From: an uncultured Flavobacteriaceae bacterium
Lineage (GTDB): Bacteria; Bacteroidota; Bacteroidia; Flavobacteriales; Flavobacteriaceae
Assembly: GCA_937901915.1 (NCBI GenBank)
Contig: CALGUD010000029.1
Coordinates: 1-64,000, forward strand
Direction of reading: 5' to 3'
Length of the DNA stretch: 64,000 nucleotides
Of this stretch, positions 9,054-17,003 are shown in pieces. The translations under genes and the position numbers were made by a program. The notes beneath the pieces were generated by a model. The model did no database searches, had not been told where the DNA came from, and was given only the letters and a program-made list of their open reading frames with translations. Each line of letters begins with the position of its first letter. The first letter of the stretch is position 1.

Positions 9054-9698
9054 TTATGAGTTGCTATCTTTTTTAGTTGTAATTACATCCGGATCTATCA
9101 CATCCATTTTATTTACTTTTTCCCGTAGCATTGCCTTAAAAAAAGCAGCCCTGCTCAGCGGTTCATATTCTTCTGTTTCGCCTAAAAGGACAAGTTTATC
9201 GTTATTAGATTTTCTAAAGCTGTAATTGGCCAAATTACCTGTTCTTGTACAAACTGCATGAACTTTAGTAACGTATTCTGCAGTAGCCATCAAAGCAGGC
9301 ATAGGCCCAAATGGGTTTCCTTTAAAATCCATATCCAGTCCTGCGACTATAACCCTTAATCCTTTGTTTGCCAAATCATTACACACAGAGACAATTTCAT
9401 CATCAAAAAACTGGGCCTCATCAATACCTATCACATCACAACCGTGTGCCAAAAGCCTTATGTTTGCAGCTGCAGGAACAGGTGTAGATCGAATTTCATT
9501 AGCATCGTGAGAGATTACCTTTTCTTCATCATAACGGACATCAACCGAAGGTTTGAAAATTTCTACTTTTTGCCTCGCAAATTGTGCCCGTTTGAGCCTG
9601 CGTATCAACTCTTCGGTTTTGCCCGAAAACATAGACCCGCAAATTACCTCAATCCACCCAAATTGTTCTTTATGATTTACTGTATTTTCGAGAAACAT
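9054..9698 (-). CDS. tdk: Thymidine kinase
   Basis: A 214-aa type II thymidine kinase that phosphorylates thymidine for dTTP salvage. The P-loop is GSMFSGKTEE (21-30). GIDEAQFF holds the catalytic Glu, and the lasso domain follows. The zinc site is unusual: a CxxC pair is expected after the KVHAV strand, but here it reads VCTRTGNLANYSF, with a single Cys and no second pair downstream. Other Bacteroidota thymidine kinases share this loss as far as I recall. It is cotranscribed with alr. Confidence 0.94.
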   Translation of the reverse strand: MFLENTVNHKEQFGWIEVICGSMFSGKTEELIRRLKRAQFARQKVEIFKPSVDVRYDEEKVISHDANEIRSTPVPAAANIRLLAHGCDVIGIDEAQFFDDEIVSVCNDLANKGLRVIVAGLDMDFKGNPFGPMPALMATAEYVTKVHAVCTRTGNLANYSFRKSNNDKLVLLGETEEYEPLSRAAFFKAMLREKVNKMDVIDPDVITTKKDSNS

Positions 9699-9790
9699 TT
9701 TGTAATTTTCAGGTTGAAATGAAAAATATACATTTCAGACACGAAATTTATAAAAAATAAATGTGCTATCACTTATAAACATCAAAAGTT

Positions 9791-10486
9791 ATGAAGAAGA
9801 AATTAGAGAAAGAATTAATTGATCTGGCCCATGATATTTTAAAATTAGAAGGTAAAAATGATATTCATACATTATATTCAGCTTCCAGGAAACTTTATGA
9901 AAAAATTACCGTTTTAAAATTTGTAGAAAATGAATTTATTGAATTGCAACAACCTAAAGGAAGTGAAGAGATTGAAAACAGATTCGAAAAATTAGCCAAT
10001 TCTGTATTGTACGAAAACAGGCATGTTCCCGAAAGCAATCCGCATGAAAATGAGGACGACCTGATGACCCCGGGTATTGATACTATAAAAGATATGGTAA
10101 AGGAAATGCCTAAACGGGAAACCCTTGATGAGATCCTTGCAGATGTAATGCCAAATCCGACTTTTGTGAAGTCTGACATAGAAATTGTATCTCCAAAGGA
10201 GCGAGATATTGAAAAAATGCATGAAAAAAGGCAAGTGACCCTTAATAACAAGTTCAATGCAGGTATTAAAATAGGCTTAAATGACAGGCTTGCGTTTGTA
10301 AAACATCTTTTTCATGGAAATACCGACGATTTTAACCGGACCGTATCACAATTAAATTCATTTCAAAACGAAGATGAAGCCAGGGAATTTATAGAAAAAG
10401 TGGTGAAACCCACTCAAAAAAACTGGGAAGGAAAAGAAGAATATGAAAATCGTTTTTTAAAAATAGTTGAAGCCTGTTTTAATTAA
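9791..10486 (+). CDS. Conserved hypothetical protein translationally coupled to rsmI
   Basis: A 231-aa soluble, charged protein without a signal peptide or membrane helix. I do not recognise a named domain. The N-terminal 60 residues look like a helical hairpin (LEKELIDLAHDILK, ASRKLYEKITVLKFVENEF). A disordered acidic, Pro-rich middle follows (about 75-145), then a C-terminal helical block (IGLNDRLAFVKHLFHGNTDD to FLKIVEACFN). Its stop overlaps the rsmI ATG (TAATG), so translation is coupled. It is divergent from tdk. The stretch LNDRLAFVKHLF resembles a segment seen in Bacteroidota proteins of unknown function. A link to rRNA or translation is only a guess from the coupling. Confidence 0.8.
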   Translation: MKKKLEKELIDLAHDILKLEGKNDIHTLYSASRKLYEKITVLKFVENEFIELQQPKGSEEIENRFEKLANSVLYENRHVPESNPHENEDDLMTPGIDTIKDMVKEMPKRETLDEILADVMPNPTFVKSDIEIVSPKERDIEKMHEKRQVTLNNKFNAGIKIGLNDRLAFVKHLFHGNTDDFNRTVSQLNSFQNEDEAREFIEKVVKPTQKNWEGKEEYENRFLKIVEACFN

Positions 10487-11157
10487 TGTCTAAACTTTAT
10501 ATAGTACCTACTCCAATTGGAAATCTTGAAGATATTACATTCAGGGCTATTCGGGTTTTAAAAGAAGTTAATCTCATTCTTGCAGAAGATACACGTACAA
10601 GCGGAAAACTTCTTAAGCATTATGATATTAATACCCATATGCAAAGCCACCATATGCACAATGAGCATAAAACTGTGGACAATATAGTTAAACGCATACT
10701 GGCAGGAGAAAAGGTAGCATTAATAAGTGATGCAGGTACACCGGCTATTTCTGACCCGGGGTTTTTATTAGCCAGGGCTTGTATTGAAAACAACATTGAG
10801 GTAGATTGCCTTCCCGGAGCTACGGCTTTTGTTCCGGCATTAGTAAACAGCGGATTACCAAATGATAAATTTGTTTTTGAAGGGTTTTTACCGGTTAAAA
10901 AAGGGCGTCAAACACGCCTACAATTCCTGGCTGAGGAATCACGTACTATAGTTTTTTATGAATCGCCTCATAAACTTATTAAAACATTGGGGGATTTTAT
11001 TACCTATTTTGGTGAAGACCGGCCCATTTCAGTTTCGAGAGAATTAACCAAACTGCACGAAGAAACTCTGCGAGGTACAGCTAAAGAAGTTCTGGCTCAT
11101 TACGAAGCTAAGCCTCCCAAAGGTGAAATTGTAATTGTGGTTGGAGGAAAAAAATAA
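10486..11157 (+). CDS. rsmI: 16S rRNA (cytidine(1402)-2'-O)-methyltransferase
   Basis: A 223-aa SAM-dependent tetrapyrrole-methylase-fold enzyme that 2'-O-methylates C1402 in the decoding centre of 16S rRNA. Signature motifs are VPTPIGNLEDITFRA near the N-terminus, AEDTRTSGKLL, SDAGTPAISDPG and LPGATAFVPALVNSG; the C-terminus keeps VSRELTKLHEE. It is slightly shorter than the E. coli enzyme because the C-terminal extension is missing. It is coupled to the upstream unknown gene by a TAATG overlap. Confidence 0.95.
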   Translation: MSKLYIVPTPIGNLEDITFRAIRVLKEVNLILAEDTRTSGKLLKHYDINTHMQSHHMHNEHKTVDNIVKRILAGEKVALISDAGTPAISDPGFLLARACIENNIEVDCLPGATAFVPALVNSGLPNDKFVFEGFLPVKKGRQTRLQFLAEESRTIVFYESPHKLIKTLGDFITYFGEDRPISVSRELTKLHEETLRGTAKEVLAHYEAKPPKGEIVIVVGGKK

Positions 11158-11185
11158 ATCTGACCCTGGTTTCTTTGTTAACACA

Positions 11186-11464
11186 TCAAAATTTTCTTTT
11201 TGCCACTTTCATCACCAGCATCAAAAAACCAATGGCAAAAATCAATGAAAATAATAAATGTGCAGCGTAGAACACATAATAATAGTCCATTACCTTCATG
11301 GCATCGATATTATTTAGCCGGACAATCGCCGGAAAAATAAACATTTGAGATGCCCCTGCTAAAATAACAAAGAACATTCCAGTAACCATAAGCCAACCCT
11401 CAACGGATTTTTCTTTAATCAGGTAATATATGCTTCCACCCAAAACCACTATCTCTCCTACCAT
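11186..11464 (-). CDS. Small three-helix membrane protein of unknown function
   Basis: A 92-aa protein with three predicted membrane helices (about 1-15, 22-44 and 66-88). A polar segment VRLNNIDAMKVMDYYYV lies between the second and third, and the C-terminus is basic (KVAKRKF). I do not recognise the family. It starts 12 bp downstream of the acetyltransferase gene on the same strand, so the two are probably cotranscribed. Confidence 0.6.
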   Translation of the reverse strand: MVGEIVVLGGSIYYLIKEKSVEGWLMVTGMFFVILAGASQMFIFPAIVRLNNIDAMKVMDYYYVFYAAHLLFSLIFAIGFLMLVMKVAKRKF

Positions 11465-11476
11465 ACTTTATGCATT

Positions 11477-11929
11477 TTAATTAATTAGTATTTTATTTAA
11501 TAAATACCGGTTGTTATCCTTAAACCCGTTCTTGAGATAAAGATGCTGCCCCAACATATTATGCCTTTCCAATTCGAGGTGAAGAACCTTAATATTTAAT
11601 GTTTTAGCTTCTTCAAACACAAAATCCAGTGTTTTTTGCCCGATACCCTGATCCCTGAATTTTTCTTCTATATAAAACTCATCAATAAATGCATCACGTC
11701 CTAAATATTCAAAACTAAAGCCGAATGCTAAAACTATGTACCCTACAATTTTTTCATCAGTCTCTATCAACCAAAACCGTCCAGAACTTTCATTATTAAT
11801 AAAACCCAGGAAAAGAGATTTAATGATGTTTTCATTAAAAGGATACTCATCTATTGCATGAAAATCATGCATCATTTTTAAAGCAACTTTCAGATGCTTT
11901 TTTTCTGCAAGTCTAAAATTTATATGCAT
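11477..11929 (-). CDS. GNAT family N-acetyltransferase
   Basis: A 150-aa single-domain GNAT enzyme using acetyl-CoA. Motif A is visible as FIDEFYIEEKFRDQGIGQKT (about 90-110), with the pyrophosphate-binding Q/RxxGxG. Motif B reads LHLELERHNMLGQHLYLKNG. The substrate cannot be predicted. It is the first gene of a probable pair with the small membrane protein at 11186-11464. Confidence 0.87.
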   Translation of the reverse strand: MHINFRLAEKKHLKVALKMMHDFHAIDEYPFNENIIKSLFLGFINNESSGRFWLIETDEKIVGYIVLAFGFSFEYLGRDAFIDEFYIEEKFRDQGIGQKTLDFVFEEAKTLNIKVLHLELERHNMLGQHLYLKNGFKDNNRYLLNKILIN

Positions 11930-12027
11930 AAACTAAAACAACCTTAAATCCCAATGCAAAATACAAAATTGGAACCTGATATTTGAGGTTTACCATTTTC
12001 AAAACGATTAATTTGCTATTAAATTCC

Positions 12028-12035
12028 TAATTTTG
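12028..12035 (+). promoter_or_regulatory. -7 box upstream of the OsmC-family gene
   Basis: TAATTTTG matches TAnnTTTG. The predicted transcription start (about 12042) lies past the GTG at 12037, which favours the ATG at 12058. No good -33 box is seen. Confidence 0.45.
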
Positions 12036-12057
12036 AGTGAAATTTAAAACTTTATAT

Positions 12058-12480
12058 ATGGAATCTCAAAAAGTAGTCACTACATGGAAAGGTAAGATAC
12101 AGTTTCATTCTACCAATCCTGCGGGTGAACTATTCATAGACGCCGGGGAGGAGTCCGGAGGAGAGGGCAAAGGGCTACGTCCCAAAGCCTTAATGCTTAC
12201 AGCCTTAGCAGGTTGTTCCGGGATAGATGTAGCCGGTCTTATAAAAAAAATGAAGCTTGAGGTAAAGGATTTCAGGATAGATGTAGAGGCAGAACTCACC
12301 GATGTAGATCCGAAAATTTACCACAAGGTAAATGTTGATTACCATTTTTTCGGTGACAATCTTAATGAGAAAAAACTACAGCGGGCAGTAGACCTTTCTG
12401 TTGAAAAATATTGCGGAGTGATGGAAATGTTCCGGCAGTTTGCGAAGATGAACATTCAAACCCACTTTCATCATGAGTAG
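12058..12480 (+). CDS. OsmC/Ohr family protein
   Basis: A 140-aa OsmC-fold protein, a family of thiol-dependent peroxidases acting on organic hydroperoxides in the cytoplasm. Both expected redox cysteines are present, in LAGCSGIDVAGLIKKM and in VEKYCGVMEMF. The N-terminal strand pair (VVTTWKGKIQF, GELFIDAGEE) fits the dimer-forming half. I chose ATG 12058 (MESQKV). The frame is open to a GTG at 12037, but that lies before the likely transcription start set by the -7 box at 12028-12035. Within the family it looks closer to the general OsmC/YhfA type than to Ohr. Confidence 0.87.
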   Translation: MESQKVVTTWKGKIQFHSTNPAGELFIDAGEESGGEGKGLRPKALMLTALAGCSGIDVAGLIKKMKLEVKDFRIDVEAELTDVDPKIYHKVNVDYHFFGDNLNEKKLQRAVDLSVEKYCGVMEMFRQFAKMNIQTHFHHE

Positions 12481-12483
12481 GTA

Positions 12484-12556
12484 TCGACTGTGCTTACGCT
12501 AAAGCTTCAGCGACACGCGTGCCCTCGACCTGACATACTCGGCTGTGCTTAACAGA
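12484..12556. repeat. Short direct repeat with internal palindrome, osmC-recJ gap
   Basis: CTGTGCTTA occurs at 12488-12496 and again at 12543-12551. Immediately after the first copy a near-perfect palindrome, CGCTAAAGCTTCAGCG (12497-12512), can form a hairpin. The stretch is more GC-rich than its flanks and looks like a fragment of a dispersed intergenic repeat. It has no T run, so it is a poor terminator. Confidence 0.4.
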
Positions 12557-12596
12557 TAAAATTTTTAATTCATCATTCTTAATTCTTAATTAAAAA

Positions 12597-14285
12597 ATGC
12601 GTTGGACGCTTAAACCTAAACCGGAAACAGATAAAACAGAACAACTTGCCAATGAACTTAATGTTGATTCGCTTGTTGCTATGCTGTTGGTGCAACGGGG
12701 GATAGAGACTTACGAAGAGGCTAAAAAGTTTTTCCGTCCTTCTTTGGAAGACCTTCACGACCCTTTTTTAATGAAGGATATGTATAAGGCTATTGAACGA
12801 ATTAAAAAAGCAGTTGAAAACAGTGAAAATATACTTATTTATGGCGATTATGACGTAGATGGCACTACGGCTGTATCTTTAGTGTATTCTTATTTTCTGA
12901 CTTTTTATTCTAATGTAGCAACTTATATTCCTGACAGGTATGATGAAGGATATGGCATTTCATACCAGGGAATTGATTTTGCCGATGACAATGGCTTCAC
13001 ACTCATTATTGCGTTGGATTGTGGTATAAAAGCAGTCGATAAAGTAGCGTATGCCAAAGAAAAAGGGATCGATTTTATCATCTGCGACCATCACCGCCCC
13101 GGGAATGTAATCCCTGATGCAGTAGCTGTTTTAGATCCGAAACAGGAGGATTGCAATTATCCATATGATGAGTTATGCGGGTGTGGTGTGGGATTTAAAT
13201 TAATCCAGGCGTTGGGGTCTAAAATGGGAGAAACCATTGAAGATTTTATTCCGTACCTGGATCTGGTTGCGACTGCAATAGCAGCCGATATTGTTCCCAT
13301 GACAGGAGAAAACCGGGTTTTGGCTTATCACGGTTTAAAACTGATAAATACTAAACCCAGGGCAGGCATCGCTGCGATAACCATGCCCTTGAAAAAAGAA
13401 CTGACCATTACTGATGTTGTATTTATTATTGCTCCACGGATTAATGCAGCAGGCAGAATGAAACATGGCCGGCATGCTGTAAATTTACTTACAGAAACCG
13501 ATATAAATACAGCGATAAAATTTGCTGAAGAAATAGAAGAATTTAATTTAGACAGACGAAACTTAGATCAGATAATTACAAATGAAGCTTTACAACAAAT
13601 TCTCGAAAATAAAGAAGAAGAAAAATTTACTACTGTTGTTTACAGTGAAACTTGGCATAAAGGTGTTATTGGTATTGTGGCTTCAAGGCTAACAGAAACA
13701 TATTACCGCCCAACATTGGTTTTTACCAGGAGTGGTGAAAAATTAGCAGCTTCGGCCCGGTCGGTAAAAGATTTTGACGTTTATAATGCCCTGGAAGCAT
13801 GTACAGATGTGATTGAACAATTTGGCGGACACAAATATGCAGCAGGATTAACTTTAAAAACAGAACAGTATGAGGCTTTTAAGCAAAAGTTTGAAAAGGT
13901 CGTTTCTTCATCTATAGATAAAAAATTATTAACCCCTGAAATAAGTGTTGATGCTGAAATTAACCTGGATCAGGTAACTCCAAAATTTTATCGCATACTC
14001 AAACAATTTGCGCCTTTTGGCCCCGGGAATATGACACCGGTTTTTCTGACTCAAAATTTAACGGACACTGGCTATGGAAAATGTGTTGGTGAGGGCGAAA
14101 AACATTTAAAATGCAAATTACACCAAGCCGGTTCAAAAGTTGCTATTGATGTTATTGGGTTTAACCTGGGAAATAAAGTGGATTTAATTCAAAGTAAAAA
14201 ACCTTTTTCAGCTATTTATACAATTGATGAAAATGAATGGAACGGTAAAGTAAGCCTTCAACTTAAATTAAAGGACATCAAATAA
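12597..14285 (+). CDS. recJ: Single-stranded-DNA-specific exonuclease
   Basis: A 562-aa DHH-family 5'-3' exonuclease acting on single-stranded DNA in recombination and mismatch repair. Metal-binding motifs are DYDVDGTT (84-91), the DCG at 141-143, and DHHRPG with the DHH at 164-166. The C-terminal DHHA1 domain has FGGHKYAAGL, followed by an OB-like domain to the end. Length is normal for Bacteroidota. The next gene, an acetyltransferase, begins 3 bp after the stop (TAATAGATG), so they are cotranscribed. Confidence 0.96.
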   Translation: MRWTLKPKPETDKTEQLANELNVDSLVAMLLVQRGIETYEEAKKFFRPSLEDLHDPFLMKDMYKAIERIKKAVENSENILIYGDYDVDGTTAVSLVYSYFLTFYSNVATYIPDRYDEGYGISYQGIDFADDNGFTLIIALDCGIKAVDKVAYAKEKGIDFIICDHHRPGNVIPDAVAVLDPKQEDCNYPYDELCGCGVGFKLIQALGSKMGETIEDFIPYLDLVATAIAADIVPMTGENRVLAYHGLKLINTKPRAGIAAITMPLKKELTITDVVFIIAPRINAAGRMKHGRHAVNLLTETDINTAIKFAEEIEEFNLDRRNLDQIITNEALQQILENKEEEKFTTVVYSETWHKGVIGIVASRLTETYYRPTLVFTRSGEKLAASARSVKDFDVYNALEACTDVIEQFGGHKYAAGLTLKTEQYEAFKQKFEKVVSSSIDKKLLTPEISVDAEINLDQVTPKFYRILKQFAPFGPGNMTPVFLTQNLTDTGYGKCVGEGEKHLKCKLHQAGSKVAIDVIGFNLGNKVDLIQSKKPFSAIYTIDENEWNGKVSLQLKLKDIK

Positions 14286-14288
14286 TAG

Positions 14289-14747
14289 ATGAATATCAGG
14301 ATTACAAGAACAGATGCCAACAATAAAGATCTTGAGGGTTTGATCAAAAATCTCAATGATTACCTGAGAGGCAAGGATGGTGAATTCCATGAGTTTTATC
14401 CGCAATACAATACCCTTACCGGGGTTTTAGGTGTTGTTATTGCCTATGCAGATGATAAGCCTGTAGGTTGTGGTGCTTTTAAAGAATTTGATAAAAGTAC
14501 TGCCGAAGTAAAAAGAATGTTTGTAGAAGAACAATACCGGGGAAAAGGTGTAGCACAATTACTTTTACTGGAAATTGAGCAATGGATAACAGAAATGGAG
14601 TACCCTTTTTCAATATTGGAAACCGGGAAAAATATGATTTCGGCAATTAACTTCTATAAAAAAAACGGGTACAAGCTTACTGATAATTACGGACCCTATG
14701 TGGGTGCCCCTCACAGTGTTTGTTTCAGGAAGCAGTTGTTATATTAA
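14289..14747 (+). CDS. GNAT family N-acetyltransferase
   Basis: A 152-aa GNAT enzyme. Motif A reads EVKRMFVEEQYRGKGVAQLL, with the RGKGVA acetyl-CoA loop at about residues 86-91. The C-terminal half has ILETGKNMISAINFYKKNGY, the common motif B/C pattern. Substrate unknown. It sits 3 bp after recJ and is probably cotranscribed with it; that may be convenience rather than shared function. Confidence 0.88.
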   Translation: MNIRITRTDANNKDLEGLIKNLNDYLRGKDGEFHEFYPQYNTLTGVLGVVIAYADDKPVGCGAFKEFDKSTAEVKRMFVEEQYRGKGVAQLLLLEIEQWITEMEYPFSILETGKNMISAINFYKKNGYKLTDNYGPYVGAPHSVCFRKQLLY

Positions 14748-14771
14748 AGGTTAGGTTAATAACGGGGCACA

Positions 14772-14888
14772 ATGTTAACTGGAGTTACGAAAACAGCAGT
14801 TTACCGATTATCGGAAAGGGCCCTTTCTAATCATGCAGAAGGAAAGGCTATTTTAGACCAAATATTGAATAACAATTATAATACATAA
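14772..14888 (+). CDS. Possible 38-aa ORF or gene remnant
   Basis: A short open frame, MLTGVTKTAVYRLSERALSN and on to LDQILNNNYNT, lies just before the lipoprotein fragment at 14892. Its composition looks protein-like (an amphipathic helix), but I recognise no family and it lacks a clear start signal. It may be the degraded tail of a lost gene, since the neighbouring reading frame is also truncated. Confidence 0.2.
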   Translation: MLTGVTKTAVYRLSERALSNHAEGKAILDQILNNNYNT

Positions 14889-14891
14889 AAT

Positions 14892-15152
14892 ATGAAATCA
14901 TATATACTTCAAATATTTATTCTTTTAATTATATGTTCGTGTAAACGTTCTGAGTCTTCTAAAATAGAGGATAATGCAAAAGATAAATTTCAAATTGATC
15001 ATAAAGACAAAGATTCATTAGAACTTAATGTTAAAAAAAATGACAATCAAGAGCAAATTATTCAAAGGATAGAAAGTGTTGATTCCATTTATGCCTCTCA
15101 TTTAGAAATGCTTCCCCCCCGCTGCGCAAAGTCTCCCGACTTTGAGCAATAA
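14892..15152 (+). CDS. Truncated lipoprotein fragment
   Basis: An 86-aa ORF with a good lipoprotein signal (MKSYILQIFILLIICSC, Cys at 17), then a highly charged segment (Lys/Asp/Glu/Asn-rich, about 18-60). The last 13 residues (PPRCAKSPDFEQ after a Leu) are encoded by a C-rich tract and a hairpin repeat (15117-15147) rather than by normal coding sequence. The most likely reading is a lipoprotein gene whose 3' end has been replaced by an intergenic repeat. The function of the parent gene is unknown. Confidence 0.45.
   Translation: MKSYILQIFILLIICSCKRSESSKIEDNAKDKFQIDHKDKDSLELNVKKNDNQEQIIQRIESVDSIYASHLEMLPPRCAKSPDFEQ
15114..15147. repeat. C-tract plus hairpin repeat fused to the lipoprotein frame
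   Basis: Seven C (15114-15120) are followed by a hairpin, CAAAGTC (15127-15133), loop TCCC, GACTTTG (15138-15144). Palindromes of this style are scattered between genes in flavobacterial genomes. Confidence 0.45.
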
Positions 15153-15181
15153 TAAAAAGAAATAAGTTAAACAAAACAACC

Positions 15182-15238
15182 TGCAAAAAATTAGGCTTCA
15201 CGATGATTATTGAGATAGTGAAGAATAGGTTTTTTGCA
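15182..15238. repeat. Imperfect inverted repeat, possible bidirectional terminator
   Basis: TGCAAAAAA (15182-15190) pairs with TTTTTTGCA (15230-15238), and CTTCAC (15196-15201) with GTGAAG (15218-15223), with an unpaired internal loop between. It lies between two convergent genes (15152 and 15283). It could terminate both, or be a small inverted-repeat element. Confidence 0.45.
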
Positions 15239-15282
15239 TTGAAATCCCGGTTGAGGATAGTTTGTTTACGGTAAAAGAAATC

Positions 15283-16158
15283 TCACCTTAAAAATTCCAA
15301 TATTTCATTAACAACCAATTCCCTTTTGGTCCAGGGAATAAAATGATTTTCCTTTTCAATGGTTTTTCCTGTAAAATATTCTGGATTGAAGTGTTTACTG
15401 GAAAATTCTAAATTTTCGTACGGTACCAGCATATCTTTATCGCCTTGTAAACTTACTACAGGCACACTTATATTTTGCCATTCATTTGCCAAGCTTCGCA
15501 TATCTTCTTCATGCGCGTATTTTTCGTCAGCAGAAACTACAAGAGTGGTCGGTATAGCCCATTTTGTCAGTTTCCATTTGCCAAAGTTACCTATCCGGTA
15601 ATATTCTTCATGATCGGGGTCAATTGCCGGTGCCAGCATGAGTACACCGCTTATTCTGTGCGACAATAATGAGGCGTATGCAGCAATAGGCCCTCCATAG
15701 GAATGGCCTACCACTACTACATTGTTTAGGTTGTAATAGTCAATAACATCTTTAACGATCCGGGCTTGTTCACTCGTTTTAACCATTGATTCTCCAAAAC
15801 CGGAATAGCCATAACCGGGCCTGTCGTATGTAATAAGTTTTGCATTTTTTAATAAAGCAGAATCTTTAAGATAGCTATAGAAAGCGTCGCCTGATCCGGG
15901 TGCTCCGTGAATAAACAAAACTGTATTTTTAGTATGATTCCCGGTTGAGACAATCCGTATTTTATAATCGGTTAATGTGTTGGAAATATAGTCGATCTGG
16001 CAATTTAACCCTGCTTTTTGAAAATACCTTGACGTTTTATTGTCGGATGATCTGAGGGTAAAAAGTATGTTCCAAAGTAAAACGATAATGATAAAAACAG
16101 AAAAAAAGATTAATTTCCTGGATGGTTTATACTTAATAGAAGGAATTTTAACTTTCAT
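15283..16158 (-). CDS. Membrane-anchored alpha/beta hydrolase
   Basis: A 291-aa protein with an N-terminal membrane helix (about 15-35) and an alpha/beta-hydrolase domain. HGAPGSG (84-90) forms the oxyanion-hole region. GHSYGG carries the nucleophile Ser153, QGDKDMLVP the acid (Asp242 or Asp240), and KENHFIPW the His272. The substrate is unknown; the fold covers esterases, lipases and peptidases. The gene overlaps the end of the lpxH-like gene by 11 bp, so the pair is cotranscribed, with the active site probably periplasmic. Confidence 0.87.
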   Translation of the reverse strand: MKVKIPSIKYKPSRKLIFFSVFIIIVLLWNILFTLRSSDNKTSRYFQKAGLNCQIDYISNTLTDYKIRIVSTGNHTKNTVLFIHGAPGSGDAFYSYLKDSALLKNAKLITYDRPGYGYSGFGESMVKTSEQARIVKDVIDYYNLNNVVVVGHSYGGPIAAYASLLSHRISGVLMLAPAIDPDHEEYYRIGNFGKWKLTKWAIPTTLVVSADEKYAHEEDMRSLANEWQNISVPVVSLQGDKDMLVPYENLEFSSKHFNPEYFTGKTIEKENHFIPWTKRELVVNEILEFLR

Positions 16159-16906
16159 AGGTTTTTAATTCCATTGTATCCCCATCAAAAACACCATAGG
16201 TAAAGTAGTTTATCCAATCACCCAGATTGATGTATTTAGAATTGCTGCCCAAATCTATCTGTAGCGGAAGGTGCCTGTGTCCGAAAACAAAATAATCCCG
16301 GTGCTTTTCTTCTAATTTACGTTTAGCGTATTGAACAAGCCATTCATTTTCTTCTCCCAGGAATTTCACATCATCATCGCCGGAAATAATCTTGTTTTTA
16401 ACAGACAGGTGCTGAGCTAATTTTACGCCCAAATCGGGATGCAACCACCTGTAAAGCCATTTGGCAAAGCGGTTCGTAAATACTTTTTTCATGCGTTTAT
16501 AACCTTTATCGCCCGGTCCCAGACCATCGCCATGGCCTATAAAAAAGAATTTTCCGTTAATGGTATATTCCTGTGGTTTATGATATACCGGGATATTGAG
16601 TTCTTCTTCAAAATAGCCGTTCATCCAGAGGTCATGGTTCCCTACAAAATAATAAATTGGAATACCGGAATCTGTTATTTCGGCGAGTTTTCCGAGTACA
16701 CGGGTAAAACCGCGTGGCACAACGGTTTTATATTCAAACCAGAAGTCAAACAAATCTCCTAACAGGAAAATACAATGTGCGTCATGTTTAACTTCATCCA
16801 GCCATTTTACAAACTTCTGTTCCCTGGGAAAACTTTGTTCCCTGGTAGGGGCACCAAGATGATTATCTGAAGCAAAATATACTTTTTTACCCTGTGGGAT
16901 ATTCAT
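16148..16906 (-). CDS. UDP-2,3-diacylglucosamine diphosphatase (LpxH-like metallophosphoesterase)
   Basis: A 252-aa calcineurin-like phosphoesterase. Motifs in order: FASDNHLG (11-18), LLGDLFDFWFEY, FVGNHDLWM, IGHGDGLGPGD and FGHRHLP, together giving the dinuclear metal site. The GDLFDFW box and the helical cap segment with YRWLHPDLG are typical of LpxH, which removes UMP from UDP-diacylglucosamine in lipid A synthesis. Flavobacterial LpxH proteins look like this. It overlaps the downstream hydrolase gene by 11 bp. Confidence 0.85.
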   Translation of the reverse strand: MNIPQGKKVYFASDNHLGAPTREQSFPREQKFVKWLDEVKHDAHCIFLLGDLFDFWFEYKTVVPRGFTRVLGKLAEITDSGIPIYYFVGNHDLWMNGYFEEELNIPVYHKPQEYTINGKFFFIGHGDGLGPGDKGYKRMKKVFTNRFAKWLYRWLHPDLGVKLAQHLSVKNKIISGDDDVKFLGEENEWLVQYAKRKLEEKHRDYFVFGHRHLPLQIDLGSNSKYINLGDWINYFTYGVFDGDTMELKTYES

Positions 16907-17003
16907 TTTTAGTAGTTTCTAAGTGTAAATATACTATTTCTGTTTATTATTGATTAAAAGAAATGAATACAGGAAATGGAGATTATTTGGAATTTGTTTT
17001 GCG

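Noticed and set aside
9895..10257. Minus-strand ORF of 120 aa
   Set aside because: It is a shadow of the 231-aa gene at 9791-10486, which is supported by its TAATG junction with rsmI.
12037..12057. GTG start giving seven extra residues to the OsmC-family protein
   Set aside because: It lies before the transcription start predicted from the -7 box, and the added residues (MKFKTLY) do not resemble the family.
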